Source of the DNA: Candidatus Parcubacteria bacterium
GTDB lineage: Bacteria > Patescibacteriota > Minisyncoccia > UBA6257 > JAPLYJ01
Reading direction: 5' to 3'
DNA length: 5,529 nucleotides
Assembly: GCA_026395655.1 (NCBI GenBank)
Contig: JAPLYJ010000078.1
Span: forward strand, 2,081-7,609
Positions 1 through 5,529 of this stretch are shown piece after piece. Below the pieces are notes generated by a model, which worked only from the letters and a program-made list of their open reading frames with translations, was not told the DNA's origin and searched no databases. Made by a program: the position numbers and the translations under genes. Position 1 is the first letter of the stretch. Every line of letters begins with the position of its first letter.

Positions 1-199
1 ACACAATCTAAGGCACCCCATGATCCTGAGGTACAAAGCCAGGTATCAATACAAGAGCCACCTTTTGAAGCACAAGTTGTAGTAGCAGGAGGGGTTGTCA
101 CTGATTTGCAACACACTGTAGTGCCTGTACAATTATATGTACCAAGAGTATTTGAACAACTCCTGTAATCCTTACAAGTCCCGCCTTTTGAGGCACAGG
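1..199 (-). repeat. Tandem Cys-rich repeats of about 41 residues in the secreted protein
   Basis: Two adjacent units start with CASKGG(T/S)C at residues 685 and 726, exactly 123 bases apart. The complete unit has the spacing C-x6-C-x5-C-x8-C-x5-CC and ends in a TTPP-type linker; the second unit is cut by the window edge. At DNA level, positions 174-200 and 51-77 match at 22 of 27 bases. A diverged relative starting CASLGGTC lies at residue 459 (DNA 852-878, 19 of 27 bases matching the 51-77 copy). More units may follow outside the window. I cannot assign the repeat to a named family. The closing CC is not in the usual place for an inhibitor cystine knot. Confidence 0.75.
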
Positions 200-2249
200 T
201 TACAGTTGGAGGCTTAGTCACTCCTGTACCAGCAGGGGCTACACATTGATTTTTATCATTACAATAGTTTGGAGATACACAAGGTTTTTCTGTCCATTTA
301 CCATCATAACAAGTCCATAAAGAAGCACCTTGGCATAAAGTACCACACGCACCTTTTTTAACACTATCAGCTGCTTGTTGATCTTTTTCTTTTTGTAATT
401 TTGTTTGCTCTGTATCAACAGTGCCAATCATTTGTTGAGCCTGGGTAATACATTCGCTGTCTAAACTACAAGAATCAGAATCTTGAGCACTACCAGCTTC
501 TACCCAAGTAAGATAACACTTGGAATATTTAGCATATGATTCAGCATTACTAGGTGACATGGAAGATTGAGCTGTAAGCATTGAAGCAAAGTGGCATTTA
601 TAACGGCATACTAAAGTTTTGCCATTATATTTGATAGTATCTTTTCCTGGGATAGACCTATTACATCCTTCGTTAGACACTGAGCTTGAATAATAACCAT
701 CATATGTAGATGTAAAATCTTCTGCGTAAGGATTATAAACATTACCATTCATATCCAAATTAGAAGTAATTTTTCTATAACAAACTAAACCATTAGAACA
801 TAAACCTTTAGGAACTACAGCATAACCGCTTGTATCTACGCTAGAATCCCTACAAGTACCACCTAAAGATGCACAATCAGTTAAAGATGATCCTGAACCA
901 CTATTTGTTCCTCCCCCAGTAATCCCTGTACCAGAACCACTTGTATTTATTGTTGGAGTAACTGGCTCAGGAATAGAAGGAGCAGGTTTAGTGGTAACAG
1001 GTAAAGTTGAAGTTGAAGTTTTTTTACCAACACCCAACATATTTAAAATAGAAGTACCTATTCCCGTAGCTGCAGCTTTACAAGCTCCGGTAGATTTTAC
1101 TTTTACTCCGACTGCATAAGCATAACAAGAATTATTATATGTTTTACCATTAACACCACAAACCGGTTTATATAAATCTGGACAAACAACTTTTTTTGTA
1201 GTAGTAACAACTACAGGCACAGTCGTAGTTATAGTTGTCGTTGTATTTATTATCTCAGGATTAATTTCAATTTCAGGTGTTGCAGTAGCGGTTCCTTGTT
1301 GAAAACAATACAAACGATATGCTTGCCTGCAACCATGTCTGCCATATATTTCTCCTCCCCAAGATTGAGGCATGATATTTTCATTGGTAACAGGATCATA
1401 TCCTCTAGGATCATTGTTTGTAGATCCACTCCAACCAGCAGAACCACAACAAGATACAGAGCCTAACCACTCTCCACAATAATTATTACCATATCCGTAA
1501 GGAGTAGCTAAACCATTAGGCATGGAACCTGTCCAAACCCAACCAGCTTTTACCTCTGTTCCTTTTTCATCTAAATTAATAGCATGTAAAAGAGGTTTGG
1601 TAGTCATCTCACCCCAATTGCTAGCTACCACAGTACCATCAATTAATTTTAAAGGTACAGTTGCATTTTCTAAACGGCTTTTTACATTAATATTTTTAGC
1701 AGACAAAAAAGCTTTAAAAGTACCAGGTACTCCTGATGCACTAGCTAATTTATTACAAATTATATCAGCTCCTGCTAAACCATTGATAAGCTCGCCTGCC
1801 ACATTTCTGCTAGCTACATATGTTTTGCTAGTCACAAACACACAACGGCTACCCTGACCTCCGCATTGAACAGAAGCAGGTGTTGTGGGTTTAACTACTA
1901 CCTCACAGCGCACTGAAGGATAGCAAGTATATTGTGACCAACTAGGGCACAATAAAATATTTTTAATACCAGGCTCATCAAACGTAGTTGAGATAGAAAT
2001 ACCAGCCCCCAAATATGTAGCATTAATTGGTGCCTTACCAACATCTAAAAATTTTATATCAGTAATGTCATACCATTTTAAAGAAGAATATGTTCCTGTT
2101 ACTTTAGCTTTTAAGGTGGTAGCAGTGCCCACGGTAATATTATTATTAATCACCTGACAGGTGGCGCTAGAAACCGCAGCTAAGGTATTTTGGCTAGCAA
2201 AAATTAAAGCTACAGCCAAACAAAAAACAAACAAAAAAACTTTTTTCAT
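1..2249 (-). CDS. Secreted modular Cys-rich protein with PKD/Ig-like, DUF1554 and Kazal-like domains (C-terminus beyond window)
   Basis: The frame is open from an ATG at 2249 to the window edge: 749 codons with no stop, so the C-terminus is missing. Residues 1-25 form a Sec signal peptide (MKK, a hydrophobic core, then TLAA); Cys11 has no lipobox, so a lipoprotein is unlikely. Residues about 29-121 look like a PKD/Ig-like beta-sandwich (LKWYD, a TTFDEPG strand and turn). Residues about 134-317 match DUF1554, the leptospiral endostatin-like family: VFVTS, GLAGADIIC, FKAFLS, DGTVVASNW, WVWTGS, and a closing RLYCFQ. A Thr-rich linker leads to a Kazal-like module (355-390). After a Gly/Ser/Thr/Pro linker come Cys-rich regions (459-669) and tandem repeats from 685. 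The mature part visible here has 42 cysteines. No membrane anchor or sortase signal is seen, but either could lie in the missing end. Some DUF1554 proteins of Leptospira bind host proteins; an adhesive or ligand-binding role here is inference. The domain calls are firm for DUF1554, good for Kazal-like and tentative for Ig-like. Confidence 0.85.
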   Translation of the reverse strand, partial: MKKVFLFVFCLAVALIFASQNTLAAVSSATCQVINNNITVGTATTLKAKVTGTYSSLKWYDITDIKFLDVGKAPINATYLGAGISISTTFDEPGIKNILLCPSWSQYTCYPSVRCEVVVKPTTPASVQCGGQGSRCVFVTSKTYVASRNVAGELINGLAGADIICNKLASASGVPGTFKAFLSAKNINVKSRLENATVPLKLIDGTVVASNWGEMTTKPLLHAINLDEKGTEVKAGWVWTGSMPNGLATPYGYGNNYCGEWLGSVSCCGSAGWSGSTNNDPRGYDPVTNENIMPQSWGGEIYGRHGCRQAYRLYCFQQGTATATPEIEINPEIINTTTTITTTVPVVVTTTKKVVCPDLYKPVCGVNGKTYNNSCYAYAVGVKVKSTGACKAAATGIGTSILNMLGVGKKTSTSTLPVTTKPAPSIPEPVTPTINTSGSGTGITGGGTNSGSGSSLTDCASLGGTCRDSSVDTSGYAVVPKGLCSNGLVCYRKITSNLDMNGNVYNPYAEDFTSTYDGYYSSSVSNEGCNRSIPGKDTIKYNGKTLVCRYKCHFASMLTAQSSMSPSNAESYAKYSKCYLTWVEAGSAQDSDSCSLDSECITQAQQMIGTVDTEQTKLQKEKDQQAADSVKKGACGTLCQGASLWTCYDGKWTEKPCVSPNYCNDKNQCVAPAGTGVTKPPTVTCASKGGTCKDYRSCSNTLGTYNCTGTTVCCKSVTTPPATTTCASKGGSCIDTWLCTSGSWGALDC

Positions 2250-2283
2250 ATATTTTAATATATTTATTTTTTAAATTTAATCT

Positions 2284-2316
2284 TAATTTAATTATACCAC
2301 ATTTTTACCTTGTCAA
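2284..2316 (-). promoter_or_regulatory. Likely sigma-70-type promoter for the secreted-protein gene
   Basis: On the minus strand, a perfect TATAAT (2296-2291) is preceded by TG plus one base, giving an extended -10 element. A perfect TTGACA lies at 2316-2311, six bases after the mraY stop codon. The spacing between the hexamers is 14 bases, short of the usual 16-18. With 17-base spacing the -35 would instead be TGGTTG (2319-2314). The extended -10 could make up for a poor -35. Transcription would start near 2284, giving a leader of about 35 bases, almost all A and T, with no visible Shine-Dalgarno sequence before the ATG at 2249. The position, in the only real gap of the window and directly before a gene of unrelated function, supports the call. 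Confidence 0.6.
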
Positions 2317-2322
2317 CCATAT

Positions 2323-3366
2323 TTAGGAGGTCATATTGTCTAAGAAAAACAAAATCATACCTAATCCTGCAGCTACCGCAGCTAGAATCCAAAAACGCAT
2401 GGTTACTTTAGTTTCTGGCCAACCCAAGGCTTCAAAATGATGATGTATGGGTGCGATCTTAAACACTCTTTTTTTAAATACCTTTCTGCTGAAAACTTGG
2501 ATGATAACAGAGGTAGATTCTAAAACTAAAATGAAAGCAAAAAAAGGTAAAAGAAAAACAGTATTAGTTAAAATGGAAACCACGCCTAAAACAATACCCA
2601 AAGACATGGCCCCTGTATCTCCCATGAAAAAACGCGCAGGATTAATATTGTACCAAAGAAAAGTCAAAAGACCCCCTATTATCACAGCTAAAAATGCAGC
2701 TAAATCATATTTACCTTGAATAACACAAACAATCAAAAAACAGCTAAAAGCTATTAACAGTACACCAGAAGCCAAACCATCTAAACCATCTGTTTCATTA
2801 GCAGACATGGCTGAAGCTACTAGAATAAAAACAAAAAATGGTACAAACCAAATCCCAAAATTAAAATCTCCTAAAAAAGGAATATGCACCATAGTCCAAC
2901 CTAATTTTTGTACAAACCACCAAGCACCAATGGCAGCAACAGCTCCGTAGATAAACATCTTGTATTTCATGTGTATACCTCCGCCATGAGCACCAATACG
3001 TAAGACACCTAAAATATCATCTATCAAACCTACTAAAGCTGCTCCCACTAAAGCACCTAAAGGTAAATATGTTTGGGCCCTGGATAAGAAATTTAAGCTA
3101 CTAAAAAATCCATCAAAAAAATGAGATAACAAAGCTACACCAAAAGTCACAATCAAAACAGTCACCCAAATGATTACTCCTCCCATTGTAGGCGTACCTT
3201 CTTTGTGCCCATGTAACTGAAAAAATAATGTTTTTTTGTCATCTGATATTTGTTTCCCCCATTTACGTTTATACATGAAATTAGTAAAAATAGGGGTCAG
3301 AATAAAAGCAATGACTGAAGACAAAACTATGAGAAAAAGTATTTTAATGATTTGAGCAGAAAGCAT
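2323..3366 (-). CDS. mraY: Phospho-N-acetylmuramoyl-pentapeptide-transferase (MraY)
   Basis: MraY is the integral membrane enzyme that transfers phospho-MurNAc-pentapeptide from UDP to undecaprenyl phosphate, forming lipid I, the first membrane step of peptidoglycan synthesis. The 347-residue product has the usual family length and about ten hydrophobic segments. Family signatures appear in order: GTPTMGG (57-63), the Asp pair in LIDDILG (116-117), NETDGLDGL (190-198), FMGDTG with Asp250 (247-252), and the histidine cluster APIHHHFE (His308-310). The Asp pair, Asp250 and the histidines correspond to the catalytic and Mg2+/nucleotide site residues known in the family, so the enzyme should be active. 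The start is the ATG at 3366, 9 bases after the end of the carboxypeptidase remnant; no strong Shine-Dalgarno sequence is seen. It is the last gene of the scpA-scpB-carboxypeptidase-mraY run. It does not sit beside murF or murD here, as it does in the classical dcw cluster. Confidence 0.97.
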   Translation of the reverse strand: MLSAQIIKILFLIVLSSVIAFILTPIFTNFMYKRKWGKQISDDKKTLFFQLHGHKEGTPTMGGVIIWVTVLIVTFGVALLSHFFDGFFSSLNFLSRAQTYLPLGALVGAALVGLIDDILGVLRIGAHGGGIHMKYKMFIYGAVAAIGAWWFVQKLGWTMVHIPFLGDFNFGIWFVPFFVFILVASAMSANETDGLDGLASGVLLIAFSCFLIVCVIQGKYDLAAFLAVIIGGLLTFLWYNINPARFFMGDTGAMSLGIVLGVVSILTNTVFLLPFFAFILVLESTSVIIQVFSRKVFKKRVFKIAPIHHHFEALGWPETKVTMRFWILAAVAAGLGMILFFLDNMTS

Positions 3367-3375
3367 ATTATTTAA

Positions 3376-3534
3376 TTATTCTTTTAATAAATTTTTTAAC
3401 CAACGATAAAGTTTTAAAGTATCACCAAACCGATCATTGGAATCTAAAACCACGCTAACGTAATCGTGACCTTCGAGATTGTAAATTATTAAGAAACATT
3501 CATTAGCATTAACAGTATACCCTGTTTTAGCTAA
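3376..3534 (-). pseudogene. C-terminal part of the D-Ala-D-Ala carboxypeptidase, in the -1 frame (carries KTG)
   Basis: Directly after the premature TAG of the upstream frame, the -1 frame reads AKTGYTVNANECF and continues for 51 residues from the Ala codon at 3531 to a TAA at 3378-3376. It contains the third active-site motif of penicillin-binding proteins, Lys-Thr-Gly (codons 3528-3520), followed by the expected beta-strand (FLIIYN) and a conserved end of the catalytic domain (YVSVVLDSNDRFGDT, then LYRWLKNLL). It has no start of its own and makes sense only as the end of the preceding gene. It stops 9 bases before mraY, the spacing expected of a working operon gene. One extra base in the T run of the minus strand (plus-strand A run at 3533-3536) would join the two parts into a protein of about 298 residues. 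Confidence 0.8.
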
Positions 3535-4271
3535 AACGAAACGATATTGGGTATCTTTTCTAACAATTCGTCTGTAGTTATTATAATATGTTCTGCCTTA
3601 GTATTCAAAGAGTAAATCTTTACGCTTTTCTGAAGCGTAATATCAGATACTAACGGGTGCCATTTTAAAATGTATTTTGCTAAATTAGCTAAATCTTGGG
3701 CTGTAGAAAAATTACTTTTTTCATCTAAACCTGTAGGGTCAAAAAACCCAGTATTAGATAAATTTAATTCCTGAGCTTTTTGATTCATCAAACCCACAAA
3801 TTTATTAATACCAATGCTTTCAGCTAAAGCGTAAACAGCATCATTAGAAGACATAATCAAAGCCATTTTTAAAAGATCTCTCACTGTAAAAGTCTCTCCA
3901 ACTTTTAAATTACCAGCATCTCCTTCAATAGATATGGCTTTTTGACTAATTTTTATTTCAGCTTCTAAATCAGGATAATTTTCTAAAATTATTAAAGCAC
4001 TCATTAATTTAGATAATGAAGCAGGATAAAAATGTAAATCGCTACTTTGCTCATATACGATTTTATCATCAGTTAAATCTTTTAAAAACACAGCTTGGGC
4101 GCTTAGATTTTTAGGTCCAGGAATTTCTTCTAAAACCACTTTGCTTTTTACACTATTAATACTTTCTAATAATTGTTGTTTTAAGAAAGATTGGTGTTGG
4201 CCATACCAATACAAAAAAGCCACCAAAAGCATGGCTCCTATAAAAACCAACCATCTACCTATATATTTCAT
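3531..4271 (-). CDS. D-alanyl-D-alanine carboxypeptidase (PBP5/DacA family), frameshifted before the KTG motif
   Basis: This is a serine-type DD-carboxypeptidase, which removes the terminal D-Ala from peptidoglycan stem pentapeptides outside the membrane. The 246-residue frame has one N-terminal membrane helix (about 7-23), a linker, then the catalytic domain. Visible motifs are Ser-x-x-Lys in PASLSKLM (nucleophile Ser85, Lys88), Ser-x-Asn in MSSND (Ser141-Asn143), and FDPTGLDEKSNFSTAQDLA, typical of the PBP5 family. The frame stops after NIVSF at a TAG (3533-3531), exactly where the KTG motif is expected; that motif lies in the next frame. As written the product would lack an essential motif and be inactive. 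A single-base error or mutation in a short homopolymer is the simplest cause. The ATG overlaps the scpB stop as ATGA, indicating translational coupling. The N-terminal anchor differs from the C-terminal amphipathic anchor of E. coli PBP5. Confidence 0.88.
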   Translation of the reverse strand: MKYIGRWLVFIGAMLLVAFLYWYGQHQSFLKQQLLESINSVKSKVVLEEIPGPKNLSAQAVFLKDLTDDKIVYEQSSDLHFYPASLSKLMSALIILENYPDLEAEIKISQKAISIEGDAGNLKVGETFTVRDLLKMALIMSSNDAVYALAESIGINKFVGLMNQKAQELNLSNTGFFDPTGLDEKSNFSTAQDLANLAKYILKWHPLVSDITLQKSVKIYSLNTKAEHIIITTDELLEKIPNIVSF

Positions 4272-4810
4272 ATATCTGCTTTAATTTCTTTTTGAGAAAA
4301 TGATAAATAATCTGGCAAATCTTCTAATTTATTAATACCTAAGAATTTAAAAAAATCATGGCTCAGGGCATAGATATAGCTGTTAGCTCTTTGCGGATGA
4401 ACATTTCTATCTAACAAACCACGCAACAATAAAGCTCTTAAAATGTATGAAGAATTTACACCCCTGATATCATCTATTTCCATACGTGATAAAGGTCCTC
4501 TATAAGCTACGATAGCTAAAGTTTCTAAAGAAGCTGGACTTAAATCCCCTTCTAAATCCATTTTGGATAACTTAGCAACATATAATGAAGCTAAAGGAGA
4601 TGTTACCAAAGAAACTTTATTATTATCAATAATCAAACGTAACCCCCTGTTATTATTTTCATAATCAGAAGACATTTCTGTCAAATATGTTATCACGCTT
4701 TTTTCATTTAAATTCAAAACCTCTGATATCTTAGAAATAGTTAAAGGTTCCCCGCTGATAAAAAGTAGGCTTTCGATTATTGGTTTAATATTTTCTACAG
4801 GTATATCCAT
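4268..4810 (-). CDS. scpB: Segregation and condensation protein B (ScpB)
   Basis: ScpB dimers bind the kleisin ScpA and regulate the ATP-driven SMC complex that compacts and segregates the chromosome. The 180-residue product has the two winged-helix domains of the family. The N-terminal one begins IKPIIESLLFISGEPLTISKISEVL (cf. residues 8-32). The second holds LETLAIVAYRGPLSRMEIDDIRGVNS (about 95-120), then LLLRGLLDR, FFKFLGI and LEDLPDYL. The usual GRPxLYGTT segment is replaced by QRANSYIYALS, a mild divergence. I chose the ATG at 4810, four bases after the scpA stop, because it puts the conserved helix at the normal distance from the N-terminus. A TTG at 4852 would add 14 unconserved residues inside scpA. 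The TGA stop overlaps the next gene's ATG. Confidence 0.92.
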   Translation of the reverse strand: MDIPVENIKPIIESLLFISGEPLTISKISEVLNLNEKSVITYLTEMSSDYENNNRGLRLIIDNNKVSLVTSPLASLYVAKLSKMDLEGDLSPASLETLAIVAYRGPLSRMEIDDIRGVNSSYILRALLLRGLLDRNVHPQRANSYIYALSHDFFKFLGINKLEDLPDYLSFSQKEIKADI

Positions 4811-4814
4811 ATTT

Positions 4815-5525
4815 TTAATCTTTAATATTTGATTGAATAAATAACTCTCCAAAATTGTTTTCTTGTTTAACAGAAATAATTTTTTCTTTAGCTAAATGTA
4901 AAATAGCTAAAAAAGTAATAATTACTTCTGTTTTTTCTGCTTTGCTTGTAATCTCGGAAAATTTAAAAGATTGACCTCCGGAAAGCTTGCTAATCAATTG
5001 GCTAATACGTTCTTCCAAAGTTATCACCCTCTTAATTTTAGCTTCTGGCAAAACTTCAGCTTCTTCTTTAGATTGTTCTATTATACCCTTATATGCTTCA
5101 AAAAGCTTTGATATATCTACATTAGCTGGCGGAGAAAATTGGCTAACTTTGTTTGTCCAAGGTTCACGGCTAAATAAATATGGTGGTTGATTTAATTGTT
5201 CCTTGAATTTTAATCCTGCTGTTTTAAATAAACGGTACAATACTAAACGCTGTTCTAAATCCATAATCTCCTCTTTTTCTTCTAAAGACAAATCAATGGT
5301 AGGTAGAATAGCCTTAGATTTAATTAAAATTAAAGTAGCCGCTACTACTAAAAATTCTACCATATCCCTAGGTTCTATTTTTTCATTCTGGCTAAGATAA
5401 CTTAAATACCCCGCTGTGACTTGTGACAAAGATATTTCTGTTACATCCAAATTCTTCTCCTCTATCAATTGAAGAAGCAAATCCAAAGGTCCATTAAATT
5501 TTTCCAATTGTACTTCGTAAGACAT
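4815..5525 (-). CDS. scpA: Segregation and condensation protein A (ScpA, kleisin)
   Basis: ScpA is the bacterial kleisin. It bridges the two heads of the SMC dimer and recruits ScpB to form the condensin that organises and segregates the chromosome. The 236-residue length is normal. The N-terminal SMC-neck-binding domain shows the hallmark YEVQLEKFNGPLDLLLQLIEE (residues 3-23), then EFLVVAATLILIKSKAILP (57-75). A charged, variable middle (about 80-165) would hold the ScpB-binding part. The C-terminal winged helix that binds the SMC cap is seen at EVIITFLAILHLAKEKIISVKQENNFGELFI (about 200-230). The ATG at 5525 fits the family N-terminus; only four bases upstream are visible, so its ribosome site and the operon promoter cannot be judged. 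scpB follows four bases after its stop. Confidence 0.97.
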   Translation of the reverse strand: MSYEVQLEKFNGPLDLLLQLIEEKNLDVTEISLSQVTAGYLSYLSQNEKIEPRDMVEFLVVAATLILIKSKAILPTIDLSLEEKEEIMDLEQRLVLYRLFKTAGLKFKEQLNQPPYLFSREPWTNKVSQFSPPANVDISKLFEAYKGIIEQSKEEAEVLPEAKIKRVITLEERISQLISKLSGGQSFKFSEITSKAEKTEVIITFLAILHLAKEKIISVKQENNFGELFIQSNIKD

Positions 5526-5529
5526 ATTT

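Noticed and set aside
51..200. Short direct repeats resembling a CRISPR array
   Set aside because: The copies are imperfect, spaced by 123 bases, and fall in phase within a coding frame as protein repeats.
239..1447. Two short minus-strand frames (239-427 and 1250-1447) inside the secreted-protein gene
   Set aside because: They are out of frame with the long gene that carries clear domain motifs across the same bases.
1522..1857. Open frame of 111 codons on the plus strand
   Set aside because: It lies wholly antisense to the conserved DUF1554 domain, has no recognisable protein features and is explained as a shadow of that frame.
1..2249. Recoding of UGA as glycine, as in some Candidate Phyla Radiation lineages
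   Set aside because: No in-frame TGA occurs in any of the long coding regions although glycine is common, and TGA terminates scpB, so the standard code applies.
2248..2263. A/T-only dyad (ATATATT, two bases, AATATAT) around the start of the secreted-protein gene
   Set aside because: A stem made only of A-T pairs with a two-base loop is weak and expected by chance in such AT-rich sequence; it is not a credible terminator or regulator.
2447..2719. Open frame of 90 codons on the plus strand
   Set aside because: It is antisense to the conserved C-terminal half of mraY; its Lys-rich product is what reversed hydrophobic AT-rich codons give.
3524..3540. Programmed -1 ribosomal frameshift in the carboxypeptidase
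   Set aside because: The sequence at the break (TCG TTT TAG) does not form an X-XXY-YYZ slippery heptamer, and no matching recoding is known to me for this family; an indel is simpler.
4811..4852. Upstream TTG start for scpB
   Set aside because: It would add 14 residues not typical of ScpB and overlap scpA by 38 bases; the ATG at 4810 fits the family N-terminus.
4987..5400. Two short plus-strand open frames opposite scpA
   Set aside because: Both are antisense to well-conserved scpA sequence and show no motifs or ribosome sites.

Overview
The window is an AT-rich bacterial segment with every supported gene on the minus strand, so it reads right to left. It uses the standard stop codons: TGA ends scpB, and no in-frame TGA occurs in the 749 codons of the large leftmost gene, so TGA is not recoded. 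Clear Shine-Dalgarno sequences are missing upstream of most starts. The compact overlapping core genes, together with a long secreted protein carrying DUF1554 and Kazal-like modules, suggest an uncultured small-genome bacterium, perhaps of the Candidate Phyla Radiation (Patescibacteria). That placement is inference; the sequence alone does not prove it.

Right part (5525 to 2323): a tightly packed gene run. scpA and scpB encode the kleisin and winged-helix partners of the SMC chromosome-segregation complex. Next comes a membrane-anchored D-alanyl-D-alanine carboxypeptidase (penicillin-binding protein 5 family), whose ATG overlaps the scpB stop as ATGA. Its frame breaks just before the essential KTG motif; the missing 51 residues, including KTG, lie intact in the -1 frame and end 9 bases before mraY. 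mraY encodes the enzyme that makes lipid I and has all its signature motifs. The run links chromosome segregation with peptidoglycan synthesis and remodelling, and is probably co-transcribed from a promoter beyond the right edge.

Intergenic gap (2250 to 2322): a perfect TATAAT with an extended -10 TG, and a perfect TTGACA only 14 bases upstream, form a likely promoter for the leftmost gene. No clear terminator is visible after mraY.

Left part (2249 to 1): one continuous open frame of at least 749 codons that runs off the window. It encodes a secreted, cysteine-rich modular protein: signal peptide, PKD/Ig-like domain, DUF1554 (leptospiral endostatin-like) domain, Thr-rich linker, Kazal-like module, Gly/Ser/Thr/Pro linker, an unassigned Cys-rich region, and tandem Cys-rich repeats of about 41 residues ending in CC. 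This is the most novel item in the window and looks like an extracellular binding or adhesion protein, although no function can be proved from sequence.
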